Of a DNA stretch of 64,000 nt, positions 51,941 through 63,336 are shown one piece after another. The notes below the pieces were generated by a model, which saw only the letters and a program-made list of their open reading frames with translations, was not told where the DNA came from and ran no database searches. Location: assembly GCA_965279565.1 (NCBI GenBank), contig OZ257249.1, positions 1,302,001 to 1,366,000 of the forward strand, written 5' to 3'. Position numbers and translations under genes: made by a program. Every line of letters starts with the position of its first letter. Within the stretch, counting starts at the first letter, position 1. Source of the DNA: Tagaea sp965279565 (GTDB taxonomy: Bacteria > Pseudomonadota > Alphaproteobacteria > CACIAM-22H2).

Positions 51941-52864
51941 ATGGCAATCCCCGACTATCAATCGATTTTTTTGCCGCTTTTGAAGCTTGCCGCAAAATCC
52001 GACATCATTCGTAAGGACGCCGACAAGGCGCTTACGGCAGAGTTCGGACTTTCAGAGGAGGATCATGGCAAGCTTTTAGCGAGCGGGAAGCAGCGGGTAT
52101 TCGACAATCGAATTCATTGGGCTGCGACTTATCTTGTTAAGGCCGGACTCCTGATTCGACCTAAGCGCGGCACCCTTCGGGCGACATCTGAAGGACTGGC
52201 GCTACTGTCGAAAAATCCACAAGAGCTTCGATTGAAGCAATTGAAGGCAATTCCAAAATTTATGGAATTCTATAGTGCGTCGAAGGTGTCGTCTGATTCC
52301 CAGTCCGGCGATGCAACTGATTCTGCTTCAGAGGCTACACCAGAAGAGCGATTGCTTATCGCCGCCGGCGAGTTGAAGGAAAAGCTTCGTGCTGACATTC
52401 TTGATGCAATTGCCCAGTCATCGCCTGAGTTCTTCGAGAGATTAATCATCGATCTGCTAATTGAAATGGGCTATGGCGGATCGTTTTCGGAGGCAGCGGA
52501 GCATCTTGGCGGTTCCGGCGATGGCGGCGTCGATGGCGTGGTGAAGGGTGACCCGCTAGGCCTTGATGCTGTCTATATCCAGGCTAAGCGCTACTCTGCG
52601 GAAAACGTTGTTGGGCCAGACAAGATTCAGCAATTTATTGGTGCTCTTTCTACGAAGGGCGCAACCAAGGGCGTGTTTGTTACGACAAGTCGCTTCTCGA
52701 AAGCCGCACTTGAACTGAAAACGACGAGTCAAAGATTGGTACTGATTGATGGACGGCAGCTAACTGATTTGATGATTCGATTCGATGTCGGAGTCCGAAA
52801 GCTGAAGGACGACATCCAGATTAAGCAAATTGACCTGAGCTATTTCAGTGACGAGGACGATTGA
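51941..52864 (+). CDS. mrr: Mrr-type restriction endonuclease
   Basis: The 307-residue protein resembles E. coli Mrr along its length. It has an N-terminal winged-helix Mrr_N domain (MAIPDYQSIFLPLLK, NRIHWAATYLVKAGLL) and an acidic/Ser linker. The C-terminal PD-(D/E)xK nuclease domain has Glu166 (FFERLI), Asp198 in GSGDGGVDGV and Gln214-Ala-Lys216 in YIQAKR. Mrr cuts DNA carrying foreign methylation. The start at 51941 aligns with the E. coli start; an upstream in-frame ATG at 51890 would add 17 odd residues. Composition is clearly foreign: two of its 60-base lines that I counted have 53% and 38% G+C, while a priA line just before has 77%. Confidence 0.9.
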   Translation: MAIPDYQSIFLPLLKLAAKSDIIRKDADKALTAEFGLSEEDHGKLLASGKQRVFDNRIHWAATYLVKAGLLIRPKRGTLRATSEGLALLSKNPQELRLKQLKAIPKFMEFYSASKVSSDSQSGDATDSASEATPEERLLIAAGELKEKLRADILDAIAQSSPEFFERLIIDLLIEMGYGGSFSEAAEHLGGSGDGGVDGVVKGDPLGLDAVYIQAKRYSAENVVGPDKIQQFIGALSTKGATKGVFVTTSRFSKAALELKTTSQRLVLIDGRQLTDLMIRFDVGVRKLKDDIQIKQIDLSYFSDEDD

Positions 52865-52870
52865 TCCTCT

Positions 52871-52898
52871 TTTACTCGACGGCGACATGCATTATATT
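52871..52898 (+). promoter_or_regulatory. Possible vapBC promoter
   Basis: TTTACT (52871-52876) and TATATT (52893-52898) are 16 bases apart, 33 bases before the vapB start, in the AT-rich gap after mrr. The -10 is close to consensus, the -35 fair. A CGATCG palindrome lies between this and the start and may help VapBC autorepression. Confidence 0.4.
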
Positions 52899-52930
52899 CT
52901 TACGTTCTTCCTATCGATCGGAGAAACGTA

Positions 52931-53149
52931 ATGGCCGGAAACGACATGGCGACGCTCTCGTCGAAATTCCAGATTTCGATTCCGAAGGCCGTGCGCGCCG
53001 CGAAGCAGTGGAAGGCGGGTCAGCGTTTCGCATTCGTGCCGAAGGGCGACGGGCTGCTGCTCGTCCCCGTTCCGTCGCGCGAGGCGCTGGCCGGGCTGGC
53101 GCGCGGGGCCAAGGCGAAGGATTTCCGCGACCGGTCCGACCGCTTCTGA
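52931..53149 (+). CDS. vapB: VapB antitoxin, AbrB/SpoVT domain
   Basis: The 72-residue protein has the swapped-hairpin AbrB DNA-binding domain: MATLSSKFQISIPKAVRAA, then KAGQRFAFVPKGDGLLLVPV. The C-terminal tail, rich in basic residues and ending DFRDRSDRF, is the expected toxin-binding part. It would neutralise VapC and repress its own promoter. A GGAGAA ribosome-binding site precedes the ATG. It overlaps vapC as TGATG, typical of toxin-antitoxin pairs. Confidence 0.88.
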   Translation: MAGNDMATLSSKFQISIPKAVRAAKQWKAGQRFAFVPKGDGLLLVPVPSREALAGLARGAKAKDFRDRSDRF

Positions 53150-53529
53150 TGCGGCTGGTCGATACGTCCGCCTGGATCGAGTGGTTGACCGGTTCCGCCG
53201 TCGGCAAGGCCGTCGCGCCCGAACTGCCGAAGGCCGACGAATGGCTCGTCCCGACCATCGTGCAGTACGAGTTGGCCAAATGGCTTGCGCGCGAAGCCGA
53301 CGAGGACAAGGCGGATCAAGTGATCGCCTTTACGGGCACTTGCCTGGTTGCGGGGCTCGACACGCCGACGGCGCTGCTGGCGGCCGAACTCGGTTCCCGG
53401 CACCGACTCGCGATGGCCGATGCCGTTGTCTATGCCACCGCCCGGGCGAACGGCGCCGACATCCTGACCTGCGACCGCCATTTCGAAGGCCTTCCGGGGG
53501 TCCGGTTCGTGCCCAAACGGCGCGCCTGA
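53149..53529 (+). CDS. vapC: VapC toxin, PIN-domain ribonuclease
   Basis: The 126-residue PIN-domain nuclease has the acidic active site intact: Asp5 (VDTSAW), Glu41 (QYELAKW), Asp91 (MADAVVYATA) and Asp109 (LTCDRHF). VapC toxins cleave tRNA or rRNA when freed from VapB. The start overlaps the vapB stop by one base. With mrr it forms a small defence/persistence islet in front of the atp operon. G+C is near that of the host, unlike mrr, so the two may have separate origins. Confidence 0.9.
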   Translation: MRLVDTSAWIEWLTGSAVGKAVAPELPKADEWLVPTIVQYELAKWLAREADEDKADQVIAFTGTCLVAGLDTPTALLAAELGSRHRLAMADAVVYATARANGADILTCDRHFEGLPGVRFVPKRRA

Positions 53530-53583
53530 AAGGCCCGTTTTCCGGGCACTCGTGGATAACCCGCAGCTTTTTCGCCCGCCTTA

Positions 53584-53612
53584 TTGCATCGGCGAAAGGG
53601 GTATGTTAGCTA
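53584..53612 (+). promoter_or_regulatory. Possible atp operon promoter within a 207-base leader
   Basis: TTGCAT (53584-53589) and TAGCTA (53607-53612) are 17 bases apart. The surrounding gap 53530-53736 also holds TTTCGCC/GGCGAAA (53570-53576 and 53591-53597) that could form a stem over this promoter, and a weak vapC terminator GCCCG/CGGGC (53533-53547). The -10 is poor, so the call is tentative. Confidence 0.25.
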
Positions 53613-53736
53613 ATCGCCCGCAGCCGAACGGAATACACATTTCGTTCGCCGTTTTCTTGTTGTTTTTCGCGAGGTTGGCAAGCCCGTCCGGGGTGGGCCA
53701 GAAGCGAGAAACGGACCGCCGACCAAGGGACCGCGC

Positions 53737-54294
53737 GTGGCCTCGAAAAACGCCTCTTCCGCCGGAATCGCCCAACGCTACGCGGGCGCACTGTACGAAC
53801 TCGCCAACCCGCAATGGCTCGACGCCGTCGCGGGCGATCTCAAGACCTTCGAAGAAGCCCTCGCGGCGGTGCCCGAGCTCAAGCGCGTGACGAACAGTCC
53901 GCTGCTGCCGCGCGTCGCACAGGAAAAGGCCGTCATCGCCGTCATGGCGAGCCTCGGCATCGGCGATCTCGTGCGCCGCTTCGTCGGCACGCTGGCGCGC
54001 AACCGCCGCCTCGCGGATCTCCCGGCGATCGCGAAACAGTATCGTGCGTTGCTCGCCGAAGCGCGCGGCGAGACCGTGGCCGAAGTCGTCTCGGCCGTCG
54101 CGCTGTCGCCCGCACGCATCGGCGAACTCGAAACCAAGCTGCGCGCCGCCGCCGGCCGCAAGGTCACGCTCGACCTCAAGGTCGATCCCAAGCTTCTGGG
54201 CGGGCTGAAGGTGAAGGTGGGTTCCCGCCTCGTCGACGCCTCGCTGCAGGGTCAACTCAAGCGTCTTCACCTGACCCTCGCGGGTCGGGCCTGA
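53737..54294 (+). CDS. atpH: ATP synthase F1 subunit delta
   Basis: The 185-residue delta subunit links F1 to the peripheral stalk of Fo. It begins ASSAGIAQRYAGALYELA and ends with KVDPKLLGGLKVKVGSRLVDASLQGQLKRL, both family hallmarks. Start is a GTG at 53737 with an AAGGGA ribosome-binding site 7 bases before; no ATG precedes the conserved start. It is the first gene of the F1 operon, and atpA starts 21 bases later. Confidence 0.94.
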   Translation: MASKNASSAGIAQRYAGALYELANPQWLDAVAGDLKTFEEALAAVPELKRVTNSPLLPRVAQEKAVIAVMASLGIGDLVRRFVGTLARNRRLADLPAIAKQYRALLAEARGETVAEVVSAVALSPARIGELETKLRAAAGRKVTLDLKVDPKLLGGLKVKVGSRLVDASLQGQLKRLHLTLAGRA

Positions 54295-54315
54295 TTTCCA
54301 TCGGAGAACGAGTCC

Positions 54316-55848
<1,533 letters not shown>

Positions 55849-55872
55849 GCCTAGCGGCGCCGGACAAGCAAG

Positions 55873-56748
55873 ATGGCAACACTCAAAACACTCCGGATGC
55901 GGATCGCGTCGGTCAAGTCGACGCAGAAGATCACGTCCGCCATGAAGATGGTTGCCGCGGCCAAGCTGCGCCGCGCGCAGGAGCAGGCCGAGGCCGCGCG
56001 CCCCTACGCGATGCGCATGGGCCGCATGCTGGGCTCGCTCGCCGGCTCGATGACGGCGGGGGCGGGTGCGCCCAAGCTGCTTTCGGGTACGGGTGCGGAC
56101 AAGGTCCACCTGATGGTGGTCTGCACGTCGGACCGCGGCCTGTGCGGGGGCTTCAACTCCTCGATCGTGCGCCTGGTGCGCGCCGAGATCCGCAAGCTCC
56201 AGGCCGAGGGCAAGACGGTCAAGATCCTGTGCGTGGGCCGCAAGGGCCTTGCCCAGCTGCGCCGCGACTTCGGTAGCCTGATCGTGGGCGCCGTCGAGGA
56301 CGTGGGTCGCAAGCGCATGACCTTCGCCGAAGCCCAGCGCGTGTCGGACAAGGTGCTCGCGATGTTCGATGCCGCCGAGTTCGACGTGGCGGCGCTCTAC
56401 TACGCGCGCTTCAAGTCGGCGATGACGCAGATCCCCACGCGTCTCCAGCTCGTCCCGTTCGTCGCCGCCGAAGCCGGTGCTCCGGACGCAGGGGCGAGCT
56501 ACGAATACGAACCCGAGGAAGGCGAGATCCTGGCAGCCCTGCTGCCGCGCAATCTCGCCGTCCAGGTCTATGGCGGACTTCTCGAGAACGCCGCGTCGGA
56601 GCAGGGTGCGCGCATGTCCGCGATGGACAGCGCCACGCGCAACGCCGGCGACATGATCAAGAAGCTCACGCTCGTCTACAACCGCTCGCGCCAGGCCTCG
56701 ATCACCAAGGAACTGATCGAGATCATCTCCGGCGCCGAAGCCGTCTGA
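55873..56748 (+). CDS. atpG: ATP synthase F1 subunit gamma
   Basis: The 291-residue central-shaft subunit begins with ATLKTLRMRIASVKSTQKIT and SAMKMVAAAKLRRAQ, the long N-terminal coil. It has TSDRGLCGGFNSSIVR and ends with the coil SEQGARMSAMDSATRNAGDMI that turns inside the alpha/beta ring. It transmits rotation. atpD begins 19 bases later. Confidence 0.97.
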   Translation: MATLKTLRMRIASVKSTQKITSAMKMVAAAKLRRAQEQAEAARPYAMRMGRMLGSLAGSMTAGAGAPKLLSGTGADKVHLMVVCTSDRGLCGGFNSSIVRLVRAEIRKLQAEGKTVKILCVGRKGLAQLRRDFGSLIVGAVEDVGRKRMTFAEAQRVSDKVLAMFDAAEFDVAALYYARFKSAMTQIPTRLQLVPFVAAEAGAPDAGASYEYEPEEGEILAALLPRNLAVQVYGGLLENAASEQGARMSAMDSATRNAGDMIKKLTLVYNRSRQASITKELIEIISGAEAV

Positions 56749-56767
56749 TATTGCAGGAGTAGGAACC

Positions 56768-58192
56768 ATGGCGAACAACAAGGTCGGCCGCGTCGTCCAG
56801 ATCACGGGTGCCGTCGTCGACGTGCGCTTCGACGGCGAACTGCCGAAGATCCTGAACGCGCTGCATGTGCAGAACCAGGGCAAGACGCTGGTCCTCGAGA
56901 TCGCGCAGCACCTGGGCGAACAGACCGTGCGCACGATCGCGATGGACTCGACGGACGGTCTCGTCCGCGGCCAGGAAGCGGTCGATACCGGCAACGCCAT
57001 CGCGATGCCCGTCGGCCCCGAGACGCTCGGCCGCATCATCAACGTCATCGGCGAGCCGATCGACGAGCGCGGTCCCATCGGCCACAAGCGCACCTCGCCG
57101 ATCCACCGCCAGGCCCCGCCCTTCATCGAGCAGTCGACCGAAGCCGAGATCCTCGTGACCGGCATCAAGGTCATCGACCTGCTCGCCCCCTACGCCAAGG
57201 GCGGCAAGATCGGCCTGTTCGGCGGTGCCGGCGTGGGCAAGACCGTGACGATCATGGAGCTCATCAACAACGTCGCCAAGGCGCATGGCGGCGTGTCGGT
57301 GTTCGCGGGCGTGGGCGAGCGTACGCGCGAAGGCAACGACCTCTATCACGAGATGATGGAATCGGGCGTCATCAAGACCGACGGCCCCGGCTCGAAGGTC
57401 GCCCTCGTGTACGGCCAGATGAACGAGCCGCCGGGTGCGCGCATGCGCGTCGGCCTCTCGGGCCTGACGGTCGCCGAATATTTCCGCGACGAAGAAGGCC
57501 AGGACGTCCTGTTCTTCGTCGACAACATCTTCCGCTTCACGCAGGCGGGTGCGGAAGTGTCCGCACTTCTCGGCCGCATCCCGTCGGCGGTGGGCTACCA
57601 GCCCACGCTGTCGACCGACATGGGCGCCTTGCAGGAACGCATCACCTCGACCAAGAAGGGTTCGATCACCTCGGTGCAGGCCATCTACGTGCCCGCCGAC
57701 GACCTGACCGACCCCGCGCCGGCGACGTCGTTCTCGCACCTTGACGCGACGACCGTGCTGTCGCGCCAGATCGCGGAGCTGGGCATCTTCCCGGCCGTCG
57801 ATCCGCTCGACTCGACCTCGCGCATGCTCGACCCGCGCGTGATCGGCGAGGACCACTACAACACCGCGCGCGACGTGCAGAAGGTGCTGCAGGGCTACAA
57901 GTCGCTGCAGGACATCATCGCCATTCTCGGCATGGACGAGCTCTCGGAAGAGGACAAGCTCGTCGTCGCCCGCGCGCGCAAGATCCAGCGCTTCCTGTCG
58001 CAGCCCTTCCACGTCGCCGAAGTCTTCACCGGCACGCCGGGCGTGCTCGTGAAGCTCGAGGACACGATCAAGGGCTTCAAGGAAATCGTCATGGGCAACT
58101 GCGACGACATGCCGGAAGCGGCCTTCTACATGGTCGGCACGCTCGAGGAAGCCCGCGCCAAGGCGCGCAAGATGGCCGCCGAAGCGGCCTGA
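56768..58192 (+). CDS. atpD: ATP synthase F1 subunit beta (catalytic)
   Basis: The 474-residue catalytic subunit has P-loop GGAGVGKT (residues 152-159), the catalytic Glu in GVGERTREGNDLY, LFFVDNIFRFTQAGAEVSALLGR and the DELSEEDKL loop involved in gamma contact. It makes ATP from ADP and phosphate. A GGAGTAGGAACC ribosome-binding region precedes the ATG. atpC follows after 12 bases. Confidence 0.98.
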   Translation: MANNKVGRVVQITGAVVDVRFDGELPKILNALHVQNQGKTLVLEIAQHLGEQTVRTIAMDSTDGLVRGQEAVDTGNAIAMPVGPETLGRIINVIGEPIDERGPIGHKRTSPIHRQAPPFIEQSTEAEILVTGIKVIDLLAPYAKGGKIGLFGGAGVGKTVTIMELINNVAKAHGGVSVFAGVGERTREGNDLYHEMMESGVIKTDGPGSKVALVYGQMNEPPGARMRVGLSGLTVAEYFRDEEGQDVLFFVDNIFRFTQAGAEVSALLGRIPSAVGYQPTLSTDMGALQERITSTKKGSITSVQAIYVPADDLTDPAPATSFSHLDATTVLSRQIAELGIFPAVDPLDSTSRMLDPRVIGEDHYNTARDVQKVLQGYKSLQDIIAILGMDELSEEDKLVVARARKIQRFLSQPFHVAEVFTGTPGVLVKLEDTIKGFKEIVMGNCDDMPEAAFYMVGTLEEARAKARKMAAEAA

Positions 58193-58204
58193 GGTTAGAC
58201 GACG

Positions 58205-58600
58205 ATGGCCGAGCGCACGAAGTTCGAACTGGTCAGCCCCGAGCGTCTGCTCGTTTCCGAGGACGTCGAGATGGTCGTCGTCCCCGGCAGCGAGGGCGAT
58301 TTCGGCGTGCTGAAGGGCCATGCGCCCGTCATCTCGACGCTGCGCACCGGCACGATCTCGATCTACGACGCCGGCGCGGTCAAGGACCGCATCTTCGTCG
58401 CGGGCGGTTTCGCCGAAGCCTCGGCCGACCGCGTCACCGTGCTCGCCGACGAGGCGGTGCGCGTGTCCGAGATCGACAAGGCGGCCGTCGGCAAGGAAAT
58501 CGAGACGCTGCGCGCCAAGCTCGGTGCCGCCACCGACGACGGCGAACGCACGGCACTCGCCGCGCGCATCGAGATCGCGACCGCCAAGCTCGCGGCTTAA
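58205..58600 (+). CDS. atpC: ATP synthase F1 subunit epsilon
   Basis: The 131-residue epsilon subunit has the N-terminal beta-sandwich (LVSPERLLVSEDVEMVVVPGSEGDFGVLKGHAPVISTL, in parts) and a short C-terminal helical hairpin that can inhibit ATP hydrolysis. It ends the F1 operon. Fo genes are not in the window, the usual split arrangement in alphaproteobacteria. A REP-like hairpin follows 14 bases after the stop. Confidence 0.95.
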   Translation: MAERTKFELVSPERLLVSEDVEMVVVPGSEGDFGVLKGHAPVISTLRTGTISIYDAGAVKDRIFVAGGFAEASADRVTVLADEAVRVSEIDKAAVGKEIETLRAKLGAATDDGERTALAARIEIATAKLAA

Positions 58601-58614
58601 GCTCCATATTTGAT

Positions 58615-58646
58615 CGTCATGCCCGGCCTCGTGCCGGGCATCCACG
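58615..58646. repeat. REP-like palindrome after atpC, second copy
   Basis: ATGCCCGGC (58619-58627) and GCCGGGCAT (58633-58641) form a 9-bp stem with a five-base loop. The flanks CGTC on the left and CCACGAC on the right are the same as in the lpd copy. A TTTT run follows at 58649-58652, so here it is also a likely terminator of the atp operon. Confidence 0.75.
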
Positions 58647-58698
58647 ACTTTTGTAATTCGGCCGCCCTCCTGTATCCTTCCGGGGACAGGAGTGCCGC

Positions 58699-60366
58699 AT
58701 GCCGCATGAAACTCCCCTCATCGCGACGGTCGCGGTCGGCCTTGCCCTGGCGTTCCTGCTCGGGCTGCTCGCGAACAAGGTCCGGCTGCCGCCCATCGTC
58801 GGCTATCTGACGGCCGGCATCCTCGTCGGCCCGTTCACGCCGGGCTTCGTCGCCGACCAGTCGATCGCCACCGAACTCGCCGAGATCGGCGTGATCCTGC
58901 TGATGTTCGGCGTGGGCCTGCATTTCTCGCTCAAGGACCTGCTGTCGGTCCGCGCCATCGCGATCCCCGGCGCCATCGGCCAGATCGCGGTGGCCACCGC
59001 GCTCGGCATGGGGCTGGCGTGGAGCTTCGGCTGGCCGTGGGGGGCCGGGCTCGTGTTCGGCCTCGCCCTTTCCGTCGCCAGCACGGTCGTGCTGCTGCGC
59101 GCGTTGCAGGAACGCCGGCTGGTCGAGACCGAGCGCGGGCGCATCGCGGTGGGCTGGCTGATCGTCGAGGATCTCGTGATGGTCCTCGCCCTCGTGCTGA
59201 TCCCGCCGCTTGCTGGCCTGATGGGTGGTACTTCGCCCGCACCGATCCCGCTCCCGGGGCTGCTCGCCGACCTGCAGCTTGGCCCTGTCGCCGGCACGCT
59301 GCTCGTCACGGGGGCGAAGGTCGCGTTCTTCGTCGCCTTCATGCTGGTGATCGGGCGGCGGCTGATCCCGTGGTGCCTGCATTATGTGGCGCACACCGGC
59401 TCGCGCGAGCTCTTCCGCCTGTCGGTGCTGGCGATCGCGCTGGGCGTGGCGTTCGGGGCGGCAAAGCTGTTCGGCGTGTCGTTCGCGCTCGGTGCGTTCT
59501 TCGCCGGCATGGTGCTGGCGGAATCGGCGTTGAGCAGCCAGGCCGCGAAGGAAACGCTGCCGCTGCGCGATGCCTTCGCCGTGCTGTTCTTCGTCTCGGT
59601 CGGCATGCTGTTCGATCCGGCCTCGCTCGTCGAACGCCCGCTGCCGATCCTCGCGACGTTCCTGATCATCGTGCTGGGCAAGTCGCTCGCCGCCTACCTG
59701 ATCGTGCGCGCCTTTCGCCACACGCACGGCACGGCGCTGACGATCGCGGCAAGCCTCGCGCAGATCGGCGAGTTCTCGTTCATCCTCGCCGTGCTCGGCA
59801 TCGATCTGGGCCTCATCCCGCCGGCCGCGCGCGACCTGATCGTGGCGGGCGCGCTGCTGTCGATCGTCGTCAACCCGCTGTGCTTCTTCGCGCTCGAACG
59901 CTGGGCGGGCGGCGGCGAAGCGGCGGCACCGCCGTCTCCGGTACCGGCGGCCCCCGCACCGCGCAGCCGCGCGATCCTGGTCGGGCACGGGCGCGTGGGC
60001 TCGCGCGTCAGCCCCGCACTGCTGGACAGCGGCGTCCCGCTTTCGGTCGTCGACGACGACGCGTCGACGCTGGCCGGGCTCGACGCGCGCGGGGCAAGCA
60101 CGCATGCCGGCAGCTTCGCGAGTTCCGGTGCCGCCGAAGCGCTCGCGCGCGGCGACGTGGGTTGGCTCATCGTCGCGATCCCCGATCCGTTCGAGGCCGG
60201 CTCGATCGTCGAGACCGCGCGGCTGGCCGCACCGTCGACCCGCATCGTCGCGCGCGCACACAGCGGCGAGGCCGTCGAGCATCTGCGGAAGTGCGGGGCC
60301 GACTACGTGCTGATGGGCGAGGAAGAGATCGCGCGCGGCATGGTCCGTCACGTGCTCGGCCGCTAG
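58699..60366 (+). CDS. ybaL: YbaL-family cation:proton antiporter (CPA2, Kef/RosB type)
   Basis: The 555-residue protein has about twelve N-terminal helices followed by a cytoplasmic TrkA-N (RCK) domain from about residue 425 (ILVGHGRVGSRV). Family blocks shared with E. coli YbaL are VGYLTAGILVGPFTPGFVAD, ELAEIGVILLMFGVGLHFSL, GWLIVEDLVMVLALVL, LRDAFAVLFFVSVGMLFDP and IVARAHSGEAVEHL. It exports potassium or sodium in exchange for protons and may respond to nucleotide binding in the RCK domain. Length is that of YbaL. It lies alone after the atp operon. Confidence 0.92.
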   Translation: MPHETPLIATVAVGLALAFLLGLLANKVRLPPIVGYLTAGILVGPFTPGFVADQSIATELAEIGVILLMFGVGLHFSLKDLLSVRAIAIPGAIGQIAVATALGMGLAWSFGWPWGAGLVFGLALSVASTVVLLRALQERRLVETERGRIAVGWLIVEDLVMVLALVLIPPLAGLMGGTSPAPIPLPGLLADLQLGPVAGTLLVTGAKVAFFVAFMLVIGRRLIPWCLHYVAHTGSRELFRLSVLAIALGVAFGAAKLFGVSFALGAFFAGMVLAESALSSQAAKETLPLRDAFAVLFFVSVGMLFDPASLVERPLPILATFLIIVLGKSLAAYLIVRAFRHTHGTALTIAASLAQIGEFSFILAVLGIDLGLIPPAARDLIVAGALLSIVVNPLCFFALERWAGGGEAAAPPSPVPAAPAPRSRAILVGHGRVGSRVSPALLDSGVPLSVVDDDASTLAGLDARGASTHAGSFASSGAAEALARGDVGWLIVAIPDPFEAGSIVETARLAAPSTRIVARAHSGEAVEHLRKCGADYVLMGEEEIARGMVRHVLGR

Positions 60367-60380
60367 CCGGCCCCTGCGAT

Positions 60381-60902
60381 ATGGACCGCGGCTTCCCGCC
60401 GATCGCGGCACCCGACGCGCGGCTCCTGATCCTCGGCACGCTGCCGGGGCAGGCGTCGCTGGCTGCGCGGCAATACTACGCGCATCCGCGCAACGCGTTC
60501 TGGCCGATCCTCGGCGGCATTTTCGGATTTGCACCGGATGCGCCGTACGATTCGCGCGTCGCCGCCCTGATGCGCGCACGCGTCGCGGTGTGGGACGTGT
60601 GCGCGGCCGCGGTGCGGCCGGGCAGTCTCGATTCCGCGATCGCGGCCGACACGATCCGGCCCAACGACTTCGCGATGTTCTTTGCACGCCACCGGCACGT
60701 CGCGCGCGTCGCGTTCAACGGGGCCGCAGCGGCACGCCTTTACCACCGGCACGCGTTGCCGGAGGCGGGTCTTGCTTTCGTGCAGATGCCTTCGACAAGT
60801 CCGGCTTATGCGGCGATGAACCCGGCCGCGAAGCGCGCCGTCTGGGCGCAAGGATTGGAACCGTTCTGGATCGAAACTCGATCAGGTCCGGCGCCGCATT
60901 AA
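60381..60902 (+). CDS. DNA-deoxyinosine glycosylase (uracil-DNA glycosylase family 6)
   Basis: The 173-residue protein starts GFPPIAAPDARLLILGTLPG and has ASLAARQYYAHPRNAFWPIL and QMPSTSPAYAAM, the two signature segments of family-6 glycosylases that remove hypoxanthine (deaminated adenine) from DNA. Length fits. The start ATG is 14 bases after the ybaL stop, so it may be co-transcribed. Some members also act on uracil; which base is removed here is not decided by sequence. Confidence 0.85.
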   Translation: MDRGFPPIAAPDARLLILGTLPGQASLAARQYYAHPRNAFWPILGGIFGFAPDAPYDSRVAALMRARVAVWDVCAAAVRPGSLDSAIAADTIRPNDFAMFFARHRHVARVAFNGAAAARLYHRHALPEAGLAFVQMPSTSPAYAAMNPAAKRAVWAQGLEPFWIETRSGPAPH

Positions 60903-60962
60903 CGGGCGGTTCGCACATCTTCGGCTAGGATTGCGGATCGTCCACTGCGGAAGCATCCCGGC

Positions 60963-62657
<1,695 letters not shown>

Positions 62658-62713
62658 GTGCCGCACGCCGAAAGCAGTGTGTAATTTTTAGTTGCTTTTC
62701 TTTATTGAAAACA

Positions 62714-62753
62714 ATCCCAAGATGGGATAGTGTTTCCGCATCGTCCGGATGCG
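62714..62753. repeat. Two small hairpins in the AT-rich gap after the kinase
   Basis: ATCCCA (62714-62719) pairs with TGGGAT (62723-62728), and CGCATC (62737-62742) with GATGCG (62748-62753). The gap 62658-62905 opens with a strongly AT-rich stretch (about 62680-62715), unlike anything nearby. The hairpins may end kinase transcription, though the T runs lie upstream rather than downstream of them. Confidence 0.5.
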
Positions 62754-62801
62754 AGTTCGGGCGTGCGCTGTTTGAAACGTGAAGAAATGCTCCCGGAAAC
62801 C

Positions 62802-62894
62802 TTGCTTGACGGCGCGCGTTTCCCGTCACCGTCAACAAGGAAATCCAAGGATATCAAATGGATATCTTGTTGACGGTCAACAGCCGTCAAGCAA
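62802..62894. repeat. Nested inverted repeat built from four TTGACGG units
   Basis: Outer arms TTGCTTGACGGC (62802-62813) and GCCGTCAAGCAA (62883-62894) are perfect 12-base complements. Inside them ACCGTCAACAAG (62828-62839) and CTTGTTGACGGT (62866-62877) are another perfect 12-base pair. All four arms share the core TTGACGG in alternating orientation. Two GGATATC copies sit in the centre. It lies between two convergent gene ends and could be a strong bidirectional terminator, a protein-binding array or a remnant of a small mobile element. No flanking target duplication is visible. Confidence 0.7.
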
Positions 62895-62905
62895 ACTTTA
62901 CGGAC

Positions 62906-63178
62906 CTACTTGTGCATCTCGCCGTGACGTTTGCCGTGGCGCTCCATCATCTTCTGGCGGTCGTCGGGGCTCATCTTGTCCCAGCGTTCGCGCATGTCCT
63001 CGTATTTCGGTTCGTGGCGGCGGCCGCGCATGCGCTCCATCGCTTCGCTGCGATGGTCGTGATCCATCTCGTCCCAGCGCTTGCGCATCTGCTCGCGCGA
63101 ACCCATGCCCTGGGCAAAGGCGCCGTCGGCGACGAGAAAGGTGGCGGCGATGCCGATCGCGAATGTGCGGCGTTCCAT
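62906..63178 (-). CDS. Small histidine-rich exported protein with an internal repeat
   Basis: The 90-residue protein has a Sec signal peptide (MERRTFAIGIAATFLVADG, cut after AFA near residue 22) and a very charged mature part of about 68 residues. The latter is rich in Met, Arg, Glu and His. Residues 31-49 and 62-80 are an imperfect duplication (MRKRWDEM... and MRERWDKM..., 11 of 19 identical). Six histidines (40, 42, 55, 81, 85, 89) could bind metal. It recalls Spy or DUF3106-like periplasmic proteins without clear proof. A good AGGAGAGC site precedes the ATG at 63178. Confidence 0.75.
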   Translation of the reverse strand: MERRTFAIGIAATFLVADGAFAQGMGSREQMRKRWDEMDHDHRSEAMERMRGRRHEPKYEDMRERWDKMSPDDRQKMMERHGKRHGEMHK

Positions 63179-63336
63179 GGCGCTCTCCTGTGGTTGGGCC
63201 TTCAGGAGAAAGATCAACGCATCGCACGGCCGGCGCATTGCGGCAGATCAACCGTTACGAGCGGATTTATTAAGTCTTTCTATACAAAGTATGTATTCAA
63301 TCGAACCTGCCCCCCTTTGAAATCCAGAGATTCTCG

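Noticed and set aside
62787..62873. A 28-codon open frame in the AT-rich gap
   Set aside because: It is very short, runs through the nested palindrome, has no convincing ribosome-binding site and has no recognisable product.
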